This document shows positions 23,890-36,116 of a stretch of DNA of 64,000 nt, piece by piece. The position numbers and the translations under genes were made by a program. Source of the stretch: Proteles cristata cristata. Taxonomy: Eukaryota; Chordata; Mammalia; Carnivora; Hyaenidae. Within the stretch, counting starts at the first letter, position 1. Each line of letters opens with the position of its first letter. The stretch is taken from assembly GCA_017311185.1 (NCBI GenBank), contig JAESUZ010001069.1, forward strand, positions 62,001-126,000, in the 5' to 3' direction. The notes under the pieces are model-generated. The model made no database searches, had not been told where the DNA came from, and worked only from the letters and a program-made list of their open reading frames with translations.

Positions 23890-24640
23890 TCATACAGGGG
23901 CAGAATAACTTCTTGAAAGACAATTTGGCAATATCAATTAAAATCTTTCTTTTTCCATTTCACCCTGAAATTCATTCTTAGAAACTATCCTATAAATAAA
24001 CTTATACATATACATAAAGATACATGAACAAGTACATTTAGTACATTGTTTTTTTACAGAAGCAAAATACCAGAAACAAATTGAATGTCAGAAGTTCTTA
24101 TTAAATTATCAGATATCCATGTGGTAGAAAATTATTCACTTAGCAATGTGGCATATTTAGCTTTGATAGGTAGCAGTCTCCAAGATAATTAAGTTAAGAA
24201 AGAAAAGGAAAGAAAACAAAGGATAAAGGGTATGATTAGTATGCTAACATTTGCTTTTGTCTTTTATGAGATAACATATACGAATATTCTTGTTCATGAA
24301 AAAACTATCTCTGGAAAGATTCCTAAGAAACTGGGTTACTGGCTGCCTCTGGTGAAAAGGAAGAAATTTGGGAGTCCCCAAGCACAGAAGTCTTAGTATC
24401 CATTGTTTATATTTTTTATTTTATTTGACTTTTAACCATGTACATGTATGACAGTTAAAATCAAAATATTACTAGAAAAATTTTAAGATGTTCTTTGTAG
24501 GTATCACTTTTGTATCATTTTAAAAATCCTACTCAAAGGAAATAGTGGTGAGTAAATTATGGAACAGCCAAATATGGAAATATAAAGCCATCATCAAAAT
24601 TAAGATTCCACATTGGTTTTAACGATCTGGAAAGTTGTGG
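23890..24640 (+). repeat. Ancient L1 3' end
   Basis: The order 'gacaatttggcaatatcaat', 'acatacataaagatacatgaac', 'atgctaacatttgcttttg' and 'tctctggaaagattcctaag' followed by 'aaactgggttactggctgcctctgg' style text is the classical 3' part of an old L1M-type element. No open frame. Confidence 0.7.
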
Positions 24641-25069
24641 TTTATTTTTTCATCCATGTCATAAATTTTTACTGAGCTCCTATTTTATGTCCTAGAACAC
24701 ACTACTAAAATAAATACAAAGGCAAGATACAACATTATCTCTGTATAATGATGTAAATTGGAAATACAAATATAATTATAAAATGGAAATAATGGAAAGA
24801 AATCAAATATTAATACTTGTTATCTGTTAGTAATAAGATTATCCTCAATACATATGTGTTTGAACATACTTATTAGAAACATGAGTGGCAATGATAAACG
24901 GCTATTTCAAACTTTAAGTTCAGAATAAATTTTGACTTGTTTTATTGGTTCTTTGTAGAATATTTCCAGGAGCCAAAATAAGTTGAGGGTTGTGCACACA
25001 TAAAAGGAACTGGGTCATTTGGTGGGAGCCTCTATTATCAGGACCCTAAGCTAAACTTTAAAATGCAAT

Positions 25070-25085
25070 CTTCTTGCCATTTCAG
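25070..25085 (+). promoter_or_regulatory. Probable 3' splice site of OR56B4 coding exon
   Basis: The sequence 'cttcttgccatttcag' ends in CAG 37 bases before the start codon. The exon would begin 'ttttatgg' and contain a short upstream open frame (25,090-25,107, six codons including stop) before the true ATG. Confidence 0.55.
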
Positions 25086-25122
25086 TTTTATGGACAGACA
25101 CTGCTAACGGGGCACCTGTGCC

Positions 25123-26088
25123 ATGGACACTCCTACCAGTATTACCAACAGTTCCAGCCTCCAGATTTCCCACTTCATCCTGATGGGGCTCCCAGGCATC
25201 CATGAGTGGCAGCACTGGCTCTCCCTGCCCCTGGCTCTGCTCTACTTCTCAGCTCTTGGTGCCAACACCCTCATCTTGATCACCATCCAACATGAGGCCA
25301 TGCTGCATGTGCCTGTGTACCATTTTCTGGGCGTATTGGCAGTTGTGGACATGGGCCTGGCCACCACCATCATGCCCAAGATCCTGGCTATCTTCTGGTT
25401 TGATGCCAAGGCCATCAGCCTCCCTGAGTGTTTTGTTCAGATCTATTCCATCCACTGCTTCTTATGCATGGAATCTGGTGTCTTCCTCTGCATGGCAGCG
25501 GACAGATATATAGCCATCTGTCACCCCCTTCGATACCCCTCTATAGTCACTGATGCTTTTGTGGTCAAAGCCACAGGATTCATGGTGCTCAGGAATGGCC
25601 TGTTTACTATTCCAGTTCCAATACTGGCTGCCCAGAGACACTATTGCTCCAAGAATGAAATTGACCACTGCCTCTGTTCTAATTTGGGGGTCACCAGTCT
25701 AGCCTGTGATGACATCACTGTGAACAAATTTTACCAGATGATCTTAGCATGGATCCTTATTGGGAGTGATATGGCTCTGGTTTTTTCTTCCTATGTGTTA
25801 ATCCTTCGCTCTGTGCTGAGGTTGAACTCACCAGAAGCAATGTCGAAGGCTCTGGGGACCTGTAGCTCCCACCTCATTCTCATCCTCTTCTTCTACACAG
25901 GTATCATTGTGTTGTCTGTGACACACTTTGCAGAGAAAAAGATCCCCCTAATCCCTGTACTCCTTAATGTGCTACACAATGTCATACCCCCTGCACTCAA
26001 TCCCATGGTCTATGCACTCAGGATGCAAGAGCTCAGGCTGGGCTTCCAAAGACTGCTTGGGCTGAGTGAAGATATGTCCACTAAGTAA
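25123..26088 (+). CDS. OR56B4: Olfactory receptor, OR56B4 orthologue
   Basis: An intact 321-residue class I odorant receptor. The ATG sits in a strong Kozak context (gccATGG). Landmarks: Asn-Ser-Ser glycosylation site near residue 9, [20 protein letters not shown] at the TM1 entry, [21 protein letters not shown] in loop 1 to TM3, [15 protein letters not shown] after TM3, [15 protein letters not shown] text (here [19 protein letters not shown]) in loop 2, SYVLIL in TM5, [16 protein letters not shown] in TM6 and [12 protein letters not shown] in TM7. The first 60 residues agree with what I recall of human OR56B4 at nearly every position. The TM2 box reads LHVPVYHFL instead of the usual PMY. The protein is clearly related to the OR56B pair at 41.5 and 59.2 kb, though distinctly diverged from it. 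A polyadenylation-type AATAAA occurs at about 26,215. No lesions seen. Confidence 0.93.
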   Translation: MDTPTSITNSSSLQISHFILMGLPGIHEWQHWLSLPLALLYFSALGANTLILITIQHEAMLHVPVYHFLGVLAVVDMGLATTIMPKILAIFWFDAKAISLPECFVQIYSIHCFLCMESGVFLCMAADRYIAICHPLRYPSIVTDAFVVKATGFMVLRNGLFTIPVPILAAQRHYCSKNEIDHCLCSNLGVTSLACDDITVNKFYQMILAWILIGSDMALVFSSYVLILRSVLRLNSPEAMSKALGTCSSHLILILFFYTGIIVLSVTHFAEKKIPLIPVLLNVLHNVIPPALNPMVYALRMQELRLGFQRLLGLSEDMSTK

Positions 26089-26497
26089 GTGAAGATACAT
26101 CCACTAAGTAACTCCAGCTTTAGAAGGCCACTAAGGTGTGACTAAAGGATAGAGGTTTTAGCTATCGATAGACCTGGGTTGTAATTTGCCTTTATCTCTC
26201 ACTAGGAAATAGCCAATAAAATTGTGAAAACTGTCAGTCTAACTGATCAAAATATACATATGAAAATCACAATGAAATTTCCTTTTACTATAAAATAAGA
26301 ATAGAAAAATGAAATGTCACCGACCACTGATGCAATTCTGAGATTGATACTCTTACACAGCTGATAGGACTGTAAATTGGCCCAAATGTACTGAAAAACA
26401 ACTTGACAAAATTTACTGGAGTATTTATAAATGTTTATATTCTTTCATTCAGTAATTCTATTTTTAGAAAAATATCCAAAGGAAATAGTCTAAATGT

Positions 26498-26693
26498 GGG
26501 AACCTGGGTGCCTCAGTCATTTGAGCCTCCCACTCTTCATTTCATCTCAGGTCATGATCCCTGGGTCATGGGATCCAGCCTCGCATCAGGCTCTGCACTG
26601 AGCAGGGAGCCTGCTTGAGATTCTTTCTGTCTCCTTCTGCCTTCTCCCCATCTCATGTTCTCTCATTCTCTCTCTCTAAAATAAATTAAAAAA
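26498..26693 (+). repeat. Carnivore tRNA-derived SINE, older type
   Basis: Contains 'aacctgggtgcctcagtca', 'tcatctcaggtcatgatccc', 'gcatcaggctctgcactgag' and a CT-rich end with 'taaaataaatt'. Flanks 'atagtctaaatg' and 'atagtttaaatg' are its target-site duplication. It sits in AT-rich, L1-like DNA. Confidence 0.85.
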
Positions 26694-26752
26694 TAGTTTA
26701 AATGTAAGCAAAAATTTACTCATAAAAAATTTCATTGTTAATAATAGAAAAT

Positions 26753-26965
26753 GGGGGTGCTTGGGTGGCTCAGTCAGTTAAGTGTCTGACTTCAGCTCAG
26801 GTCATGATCTCATGGTTTGTGGGTTCGAGTCCCACATCAGGCTCTGTGCTGACAGCTAGCTCAGAGTCTGGAGCCTGTCTTTGAATTCTGTATCTCCCTC
26901 TCTCTCTGACTCCCCTGCTAGCCCTCACTTTGACTCTCAAAAATAAATAAAAAACATTAAAAAAT
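26753..26965 (+). repeat. Felid tRNA-derived SINE
   Basis: Full-length copy. The target-site duplication 'taataatagaaaatg' at 26,738-26,752 reappears with one change at 26,966-26,980. Confidence 0.9.
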
Positions 26966-27065
26966 AATAACAGAAAATGAAGACTTTAAAATTGTTACAT
27001 GAATTGACTCTAACTTGCACATATTTGTTTTTCATGTCATTTTCATGATAAGAAAAAGAAAATAA

Positions 27066-27292
27066 TTAGGAGGAACTTAACGGAGGACCATGGGGGAAGA
27101 GAAGGGGAAAAATAATTGGGGAGAGGGAGAGAGGCAAACCATGAGAGACTCTTGAATGCTGAGAACAAACTGAGAGCTGATGGGAGTGGGGGAGAGGGGA
27201 AGGGGGGTGATGGGCATGGAAGAGGGCACTTGTGGGGATGAGCACTGGGTGTTATATGGAAACCAACTTAACAATAAACTAAGGGGGGGGGG
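27066..27292 (+). mobile_element. L1 3' UTR stub
   Basis: About 225 bp of L1 3' UTR: 'ttaggaggaacttaacgg', 'ggcaaaccatgagagactct', a G-rich polypurine tract and 'cttaacaataaactaag'. It matches the 3' ends at 48.8-49.0 kb and 9.4 kb at moderate divergence. Severely 5'-truncated insertion. Confidence 0.88.
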
Positions 27293-27399
27293 AAGAAAAT
27301 AAATATTTATTCTAAAAAGACAAAGAAAAGTTTCATTTGTGTACCAGAGAATATAAAAAATGATAATAATCAAATAATTAATGGTTAACAAGTGCTAAG

Positions 27400-27690
27400 T
27401 ACCTCTCTCATAGGCCAGGAAACACACACATAATCTGATTTAGTACAATTACTCTGTGAGGCACATAAAGTATTATTCCTAATGTATAGCTAAGGGATCT
27501 AGGATCCTGGGGGTTATAGAACATGCCCCATCAGCACAATTTTCTTTTTTTTTTCTCTTTCATAGTTTCTTGTCAAGTTGGTTTCCATATAACGCCCAGT
27601 GCTCCTCCCAACAAGTAGTCAGCACAATTTTCAAGTGGGAGAGCTGGGATTCTACTCCTTGCAAGCATGGTTGTACAACATTTGTACTAT
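27400..27690 (-). repeat. MIR element split by a tiny L1
   Basis: Reverse-oriented MIR text (ctctgtgaggcacataaag, then 'gctaagggatctaggatcc', then 'gagctgggattctactcc' after the interruption). The L1 stub at 27,545-27,620 divides it. Confidence 0.55.
27545..27620 (-). mobile_element. Extremely truncated L1 3' end (about 75 bp)
   Basis: A poly(T) run followed by the complement of the last ~60 bases of L1 (ttgtcaagttggtttccata). A 14-bp target-site duplication 'tcagcacaattttc' flanks it at about 27,532-27,545 and 27,620-27,633. The insert is too short to be annotated easily, but the duplication proves retrotransposition. Confidence 0.85.
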
Positions 27691-27699
27691 TCTCTCTCT

Positions 27700-29200
27700 T
27701 ACTCTTGCTCTGTTTGTGAATTTCTATATGATCTTGAGCAACTTATGAGATCTCCCTCTGCTTCAATTCTTCAAGTTAAAAGTAGTGATCATCATAGCAT
27801 TTTGCTGAACTAAGTCACAGCATACCATGCCAAGCAAAGGAGATAATAAAGAAAACAGGCTTTGAGATATAATATGAACATATAAAAACTGATCTAATTA
27901 TGTGGTAAAGATTTCTTCTAGGAAAGGAAGACAATGATCCTAGAAAATGCCATAGCAAAGTAGCTCCAAATAACCAACTAATTAAATCAAAGTGAAATTT
28001 TACCATTTGCACATCTAACAATGATACATACTTTTGAGTACAAGAATGCTAATCCATGTTCACTTTGTACCTTCTCTGAGCCTAGTACAGAATTTTACAC
28101 ATGATGTATGCTTAATACTTGATTCACAATGTGGTTGATCAGGAGTATAACTTGGTCTGTCGACCTGTGTACCAAATATATGAGACCATGGTATGAAGAA
28201 TGACCTCAGAAAGTTTGCATGAGTCCACCTTGGAGAAGAACCTCTTAGAAGATAGCCCAGGACTGAAGCAACACCATGAGCTCATCTCACCAGGGAAGTG
28301 AGAGCTAGGCAGCATAAAAGACCTGCAGGAAGTTAGTCCATAATGTGGGACAATCCTAAGAGTAATGCTTCAAAACTCACCCAAGAAAAGGACTATAAAC
28401 TTTCTCCAAAAGGAACTATTACTTCACCCTTGACAGGCAGTGGCCAGTGATTCAGATTGAAACAATCCTTCAATAAGAAAAGGTCTGGGAGAAGACAGTT
28501 ACAGAAAAGGGCTTAAACTTAACCCAATCTCCAGTATATCTAGCCCAAAGGAGCAGGGTAATAACAACATCTAACCTTTAAGAATTCTTTACAGTTTGCA
28601 GAACACTTTCTCACAGTGGATCAACTAATTTCATGTAGTCTTCATGACAGCCTTTGCAGTTAGGAAGCATTACTATTAATGCTTTTTTATGAAGAAATAG
28701 GTGCTCAGGTTGAATGATTATACAAGTTCATCAACTGGTAAACAGCAATATTGAGCCATCCTAAAAGCTGCCTCTAAACTTTCATTCACACATATTTTTT
28801 TCATGTATTCATTCATTAAAAAACACACAGCATAAGTATATGTGTAGGAGGCCAAAGTGTAGACCACTCTCAACAGCTCTGTGGGAATGTGTCCCTCAGT
28901 CCTTTTGAAAATATGTAAACATCTAACATCCAACCTGGAGTTTCAGCAAAAATTCTGACACAACAGAAGGATAAAAGCAGTTAATTATTCTCTTCACTCT
29001 ATGTGCCATGAATATAAAAAGGGATGTGAATTCTGTTTTATCTTTATAAATTCTTCCTCTCTGCCATGTTTTATATTTACCCATTTGTTTTGCCTTATAT
29101 GATTTTAATACTGTAATACTATTTTATTTTTAATTGCCTATTTCTTTTTTCTAGAACATTTACTTTCACATCTAGTTGATAATTTAATTTGACCTTTCTT
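27700..29200. other. Intergenic with MIR relics
   Basis: A MIR-like piece in plus orientation lies at about 27,700-27,820 and a minus one at about 28,560-28,770 (ttacagtttgcagaacactt). No gene seen otherwise. Confidence 0.4.
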
Positions 29201-29220
29201 TTCAAAATAGCATTAGCTGT

Positions 29221-29441
29221 GGGGCGCCTGGGTGGCTCAGTCGGTTAAGCGTCCAACTTCGGTTCAGGTCATGATCTCACAGTTCATAGTTCCGAGCCCC
29301 GCGTTGGGCTCTGTGTCGACAGCTAGCTCAGAGCCTGGAGACTATTTCGGATTCTGTGTCTCCCTCTCTCTCTCTCTGACCCTCCCCTGCTCACGCTGTC
29401 TCTCTTTCTCTCTCTCAGAAATAAATAAAACATTAAAAAAA
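29221..29441 (+). repeat. Young felid tRNA-derived SINE
   Basis: Close to the felid consensus from 'gggcgcctgggtggctcagt' through the tail. A 21-bp target-site duplication with one mismatch flanks it at 29,201-29,221 and 29,442-29,462. Confidence 0.95.
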
Positions 29442-29479
29442 TTCAAAATAGCATTAGTTGTGTCTTCATTACTATATGA

Positions 29480-30225
29480 ATCAAAATCATGATGAGATGT
29501 CACTACATACCCACTAGGATGGTTATAATTAAAAATATAGATAGTAAGTGTAGGGGAAGTTACGGAGAAAATAAAAAATAGCTGGTGGGGTTATAAACTG
29601 GTGCAGCCATTTTAGAAAACAGTATGGCAGTTCTTCAAATTATTAAACAAGAGTAACCACATGACTCAGCAATTCCACTCTTAGGTAAATACCCAATTGA
29701 ACTGAAAACATGTATGTCTGCACAAAAATTTGTACCTGAACATTTATAGCAACATTATTCATAATAGCCAAAAATAAAAACAACACAAATGTACATGAAC
29801 TGATGAATGCAGTAAAAAAAAAAAAAAAAAGTTATGTACCCATACAATGGAAAATTATCCAGCCAGAAAAAGAAAAGTACAGATACATGCTACAACATGG
29901 GGGAATCTTGAAAACATTAGGCTAAATGAAAGAAAGTCAGACAGAAAAAGACACATATTATGTGATTTCTTTTATATGAAATATCTAAAATAGGCAAATA
30001 AGGACAGAAAGCAGATAAGTATTTACCATGGACTAAAGGAACAGGAAAATGGGAAACAACTGTTTACAAAAGGGTTTCTTTTGAGGATGGTGAAAAATTC
30101 TGTAATTAGAAGTATTAGTTGCAATACAATAATATTCCAGTGAATGAACTGGAAGCCACTGAATCATACACTTTAAATGATTTAAGTGCTGCATCTTATG
30201 TTATTTGAATTTTACCCTACCTAAA
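29480..30225 (+). repeat. Old L1 3' portion
   Basis: Recognisable ORF2 C-terminal and 3' UTR text: 'ataaactggtgcagccattt', 'tagcaacattattcataata', 'tggaaaattatccagcc' and 'atacactttaaatg'. Contains a poly(A) expansion at 29,814-29,831. No open frame. Confidence 0.82.
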
Positions 30226-30229
30226 GACA

Positions 30230-31130
30230 AACAGAAAAGCCTTTATTCTTACAATATCTCTCCAGTGCCCTCAACTGTCAAAGTTTGGCATCATTACAGT
30301 GGACGAAGACATATTTAAAGAACTCTGATCCATTTTCACAAAGCTGGCCAAAAAGAATGGTTTGTAACTTAGTCACAATAAACTGATTAACAGCAGAGTT
30401 CACACCTTTGACTACTCATCTTCCACATGCACCATTTTACACACCTTTCAACTCCCATACAACAAGAAAACAACTCAATACTTCTATTTTAAAAGATACA
30501 ACTATTCTGCATATAAAGAAGTTCTTACCTTTTCCACAAAATAACAAGATGCACAATCCCGAGAGTCACTGCTGAATATAATACCCTATTCTTCAAATTC
30601 AGTCAGAGTTCAATCAAATATTCTGTTACCTAGACACTAAACTGTACAGTTAATTTCCAATAACTTGTGCATAAAATAAAAATGGAAAGGAAAGGTTCAC
30701 ATGTAAAAATAGAAATTTGCATATGAAAAGCAAATAGAAACAATTCAAAGCTACTACAGTTCTAATTTCCATAATTGTTAATGGGGTCATAATTGATATC
30801 TACCACATTTATCCCAACTTTGTCAAAATTTGGCAGAGTAACCAAAACGTTCATTCCTAAAGGGTACAAATTCTCAGCCATCCTGCCCTTTCTTGGTATA
30901 TTTTTCCATTAACCCTTACTAGCAGGCATGGTAGCTACTAAGAGTCACCTCAGGGGATATCGTGGGTTCCCAGCATACTCTACATGTCCCTGCTGCATAG
31001 AAGCAACCTAATTTCAAAAAAAAAAAAAAGAAGCAACTTAATTTCCCCTTGGTAAGTAGGTAAATCAAAAGAGAATATGGATTATTCTCTTTTTCTACTC
31101 TAGTTCTATGGTGTAAGGCAGAAAGATTAG
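30230..31130. other. Intergenic, no gene seen
   Basis: AT-rich sequence with no recognisable gene or repeat; a run of about 15 A at 31,016-31,029 may be an old insertion tail. Confidence 0.35.
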
Positions 31131-31132
31131 TC

Positions 31133-32765
31133 TCTTTTTTTTAGTTTTTAATTTAAATTCTAGTTAGTTAACACACAGTGTAATATTAATTATTAGTTTC
31201 AGGTGTACAATATAGTAATTTAACACTTCCATTTAGCATCTGGACTTATCACAGGTGCACTCCTTAATCCCCATCACCTATTTCACTCATCCCCCCACCT
31301 ATCTCCCCTATGGTAGCCATCAATTTGTTCTCTATGGTTAACAGTCTGTTTCTTGGTTTGCCTCTCTTTTTTTCCCCTTTGATCATTTGTTTTGTTTCTT
31401 AAATTCCACATATAAGTGAAATCATATGGTATATGTATTTTTCTGACTGACTTATTTCACTTAGCATAATACTCTCTAGCTCTATCCATGTCATTGCAAA
31501 TGGCAAAATTTCATTCTTTTTGATAGCTGAGTAATATTCCACTATTTATATACATATATAAATATATATGTGTGTGTGTATATATATATATACACATATG
31601 GTATAAGGGGGGTTAGTTTACCTCTACTTTACCCATTCATCAGTCGATGGACATTTGGGCTCTTTCCATATTTGGCTATTGTCAATAATACTGCTATAGA
31701 TATCAGGGTGCATGCATTCCTTCATATCAATATTTTTGTATTCTTTCAGTAAATACCTAATAGTACAATTGCTGGATCATAGGACAGTTCTGTTTTTAAC
31801 TTTCTGAGGAAACTGCATGTGGGGAATAAGCCTAGGAATTCCTTCAGCTTGTGCTGATGGTTAACAAAGAATAAAGAATTAGAAAGCCAAAAGATGAAAA
31901 CACTCAAGTTTGGGTATACAAGATTAGGTAAACAGGGCAAAGGCCCCCAGACAAAGATACAGGAATAGAAAAGCCTCATGATGAAAGCATCAAAAATGAG
32001 CTAAACAAGATTAGGTATTTAGGGCAGAAGCACCCTTCAATTTAGTACATTATCAGAAAGCTGGTTTTACTGAAAGGAAGGACAAAAACAGGTAAACAGG
32101 GCTATAGGCTGCAGCAGAGTGAAGATGTCCAAAGCAGAGATAATTAGCAAAAGAAGGGTGCCTTGTTGACCCAGAGGTAGCATGCTCTGTCTTCCTTGTC
32201 CTCAAGGCCAGTTTAGGTAAACAGAGGTGGCACCTCATGCCTGCTATAAACAATCTTCCACACCCAGCACCAGAATTTTGCTTTGTATTGACCCAAACCC
32301 CTAACATCGCATATCTTCAAAAACCCCTATACCCCACACCTATAAGTTAATGTTCATGGTTTCATTGTCTCTTTGGGCATGCCCATCATGCTTGTAAACC
32401 TTTATTATTGATCCTAATAAAAACGAAGCAGGGACACTTACTCATGGCTCTTGTTTCTTCCTGGATATTAGCTTCTCTTGCATTTTAATCCTGTGTCCCA
32501 CTCTCTTGCTGGACAAGAGAGAACCCCAGACCCAGAGTCTAGGACAACTCCATACTGTTTTCCAGAGTGGTTGCACCAGTTTGCATTCCCACCAACAGTG
32601 TAAGTAAAAGCGTTCCTTTTTTTCTGGATCCTTAGCAACACATGTTATTTCCTGTGCTGTTAATTTTAGCCATTCTGACAGTGTGAGATGATATCTCATT
32701 ATACTTTTGATTTGCATTTCCTTGATGACAAGTGATGCTGAGCATCTTTTCATGTGACTGTTGGA
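31133..32765 (-). repeat. Old L1 3' part, interrupted by a solo LTR
   Basis: Antisense L1 3' UTR and ORF2 end: poly(T) start, 'cttagcataatactctctag', 'ctgagtaatattccact', then ORF2 text that breaks at 31,817 and resumes at 32,542 with 'actccatactgttttccag' through 'gatttgcatttccttgatg'. Joining the two parts restores colinear L1, so the material between them is a later insertion. Confidence 0.85.
31818..32541 (+). mobile_element. Solo LTR inserted in L1
   Basis: A 724-bp insert that begins 'tgtggggaataag' and ends 'gtctaggaca', so it has TG...CA termini, with an imperfect six-base duplication (actgca/actcca) at the ends. A polyadenylation signal 'aataaa' near 32,417 precedes a short R/U5-like end. 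There is no internal retroviral sequence and no second LTR. Class I (ERV1)-like by size and signal layout; family not identified. Confidence 0.75.
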
Positions 32766-33134
32766 AGATGGATCCCTTGATAAGAGGACAGAAGGTCCAA
32801 ATTAAAATAGTTTCTGTTCTAATCTTCTGATGATATTTGAAGCATTTGTTTCCATGACCAGATATGCAAATTGAAATCCAGAACATGTACCTATCCCACT
32901 CAGGAGTCATCAATACCCTCCACTTGTTAGCTACATGTCAGTCTGGATAGTGGCCCCCAGCGTTCTTGAGTCTCTGGTTGTCCCTATTGACAAACAGAAC
33001 AATTTTGAGCTTCAGAATGAGTCAATGGACTCCTTCATTTGTTTGTTTGTTTATTGGCCATTATAGCATCACTAGAATAATCTCATGACCACTCATCTCA
33101 CGTACCCAAGAAGACTCCTCCAGGAAGTATAATT
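32766..33134. other. Intergenic, no gene seen
   Basis: Short unassigned stretch containing a small (TTTG)n run at about 33,040. Confidence 0.35.
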
Positions 33135-33151
33135 AAAACACATACTTGTTG

Positions 33152-33337
33152 GGACACTTGAGTGGCTCAGTCAGTTGAGCATCCAACTCTTGATTTTGGC
33201 TCAGGTCATGATCCCAGGATCGGGGGATCAAGCCCCATGTGGAGTCTGCTTAAGATTCTCTCTGTCTCTCTCTGCCCCTCTCCCCTACTCTCTTTCTTTC
33301 TCTCTCTCGCTCTCTAAAATAAAAAAAATAAAACCAA
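33152..33337 (+). repeat. Carnivore tRNA-derived SINE, older type
   Basis: Shows 'gtggctcagtcagttgagca', 'gattttggctcaggtcatga' and a CT-rich end. The target-site duplication around 'acttgttg' appears at 33,135-33,151 and 33,336-33,353. Confidence 0.88.
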
Positions 33338-33354
33338 AAACACCTACTTGTTGA

Positions 33355-34215
33355 TGCTAGGCCACTTCTAAGTTCACAAAAAGGTTTTGCTAATGAGTTT
33401 CAATATGCCCCTGTTGCATTCTCTTTTTCCAAGTTCATAGTGTTCCATAATTTTGCATATCATATGAGATTCCTCTTACTACTCTGCCATCAAAGGTCCA
33501 GCTCAGGTCACATTGCCCATTGTCTATGATGGAAAATAAGCACAATCCCATCCCATATATTGTCATTATTATTTAGTTCCTCTGATACTGTGAAGAAACC
33601 CACTGAGCAGATTTACCTTTCCTTTAGGCATGTTCATTGCTGAAAATTATCAGACAACATCTTTCCCAGAGCAACTGACATTCTATTAGTGATGGTTTTT
33701 TAGATATTTGTAGATTTTCTGAAATATCTTTTGATCTCAGTACAGAGATTTAAGGCTATGAAATGCTTATCAATGTTCTTCCTTTGAAAATCTATACCAG
33801 TGCTCTCCATAGAATTTTCCACAGGGTCCTGAAAAACACATTGTTATTCCCAAGACCTTCTTGGTTGTGACATCAAATTTTTATCAATATATAAATTTAT
33901 TGCTACCAAAATTAAGAATATAAATAATTGCTCTTTCCAAGAACTATTACATCTCTTGCTTTTTGACAGTCAAGAAGTAAAGAAGCAAATTTCCTTAATG
34001 TTCTGATAAATCTGTGACTTTCTTTAGCTACAATTTGACAATAATAATTTGTGAATCAGTATATCTTAATTTTAGCAAGCTATACCTCACTTTGCAACAT
34101 ATTACCACAGTAATATTCTATTAAACAAATTGCAGAAATATTAGGTATCTTTGGTTGTAGCAAGAAAAAAAAGAATTTCATACCTTGATCAAAATATTGG
34201 TTCCATTCCAAAATT
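33355..34215. other. Intergenic, no gene seen
   Basis: No recognisable feature. Confidence 0.35.
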
Positions 34216-34216
34216 A

Positions 34217-35495
34217 GGCAGCAACATGCAAAAGAACAAATCTGAACCACCTTTTTACACCATACTCAAAAATAAAGTCAAAATGGATTAAAAACCTAAA
34301 TGAGATACCTGAAACCATAAAAAATCCTAGAAGAGGATACAGGCAGTAATTTCTTTGACACAGACCATAGCAACTTCTTTCTAGATATATCTCTTTAGGC
34401 AAAGGAAAGAAACAAAAGCAAAAATAAAGTATTGGGATTACTCAAAAGAAGCCTTCTGCACAACAAAGGAAACTATCAAAAAACTAAAAGGCAACCAACA
34501 GAATGGAAGAAGATATTTACAAATGAAATATTCAATAAAGGATGAGTACCCCAAATATATAAAGAACTTATAAAACTTAACACCCAAAAATCAAATAATC
34601 CAATTAAAAAATGGGCAGATGACATGAACAGACATTTCTCCAAGAAGACATACAGATGGCCAACAGACACATGAAAAGATGCTCAACATCAGTCATCATC
34701 AGGGAAATATAAATCAAAACTACAATGAAATAACACCTCACTTCGGTCAGAATCGTTAAAATCAAAACACAAGAAACAACAGGTGTTGGTGAGGATGCAG
34801 AGACGGGAACACTCTTCCACTGTTGGTGGGAATGCAAACTGGTGCAACCACTCTGGAAAATAATATGTAGGTGCCTCAAAAAGTTAAAAATAGAACTACC
34901 ATACAATCCAGCAATTTCACTACTAGCTATTTATTCGAAGACTACAAGAACACTAATTCAAAGGGATACATGCTATGCTTATAGCAGCATTATTGACAAT
35001 AGCCAAATTAGGGAAAGAACCCAATGTCCATCCACTGATGAATGGATATAGAAGATGTGGTGTATATATATAATATGGAATATTATTCAGCCATACAAAA
35101 AAAACATTGAAACCTTGCTATTTGCAATGACATGGATGGAGCTAGAAAGTATAATACTATGCAAAGTCAGTCGAGAAAGATAAATACCATAGGATTTCAC
35201 TAATATGTGGAATTTAAGAAACAAAATGAACAACAAAGGGGAAAAATATGATAGGGAGAGAGAGGGAGAAAGAGAAATCAAGAAACAGACTCTTAGTTAT
35301 TGAGACTAAACTGATAATTACCAGAGGGGAAGGGAGCAGAGGATGGGTTAAATATGGAATGAAGATTAAGGAGTCTACTTATCTTGATGAGCACAGGGCA
35401 ATGTATGGAATTGTTGAATTACTATATTGCACACCCGAAATTAATATAACACTGCATGTTAACTAGCTGGAATTAAAATAAATATCTAAAAAGTA
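34217..35495 (+). mobile_element. Old L1, ORF2 C-terminus and 3' UTR
   Basis: A 5'-truncated L1 running from ORF2 ('gcaacatgcaaaagaacaaa') through 'gccaacagacacatgaaaag', 'tggtgggaatgcaaactggt' and 'gatgaatggatatagaagat' to the end 'gttaactagctggaatta'. Stops and indels throughout. Similar in age to the L1 at 19-20.8 kb. Confidence 0.87.
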
Positions 35496-35769
35496 TATAC
35501 TGATTCCGATCCATCACAATGTTACTGTATTTCTAGTAATTTTTGACTATTAGAATATGACAGCAGTCTTTAAGCAACAAAGAGGTAAATGGGTGTTTTT
35601 AAGCTAATTTGGGAAAGTTAGGATAAAAATTTAAGTTTTATTTAATGACAATATATATAGATAGAATACAGAAAAGAGTAAAATTAAACAGAAAAGAGTA
35701 AAATGTCACTGCATATGAAAAGCATCACACTTTGAAATTCCTCTATACTGCTTCTTTACTCACTCTTCT

Positions 35770-35945
35770 CAATATTCATTCATCTATTTGACAAATATTC
35801 ATAAAATACCTACTATGTGCCAGGAACTGGTCTAGGTGCTGGGGATAGAGCAATGAAAAGCATGCTTTTGGAGAGCTTACATTTTAATGTGAAAAAGAAA
35901 AGAAAAACAAATGACTTCATAATATGACATGCTGTAATATGGGCC
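35770..35945 (+). repeat. L2/MIR-type ancient repeat end
   Basis: 'taccctactatgtgcc'-type text (here 'acctactatgtgccaggaac', 'ggtgctggggatagagcaat', 'ggagagcttacattttaatg') is the well-known 3' end of an L2-like element. Confidence 0.7.
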
Positions 35946-36116
35946 TTACCGATCGATAAAATAGAGAATTATAGGGTCAGGGATTACTATTTTAGATAAA
36001 ATGATCAGAGAATGCATCTCTCATTAAGGAACATTTGATCTGAATACAAATACAATACCATTCTTTTATTCCAATTTAATTAACACTAAAATTATGATAT
36101 CAAGAAAGACAAGAGA

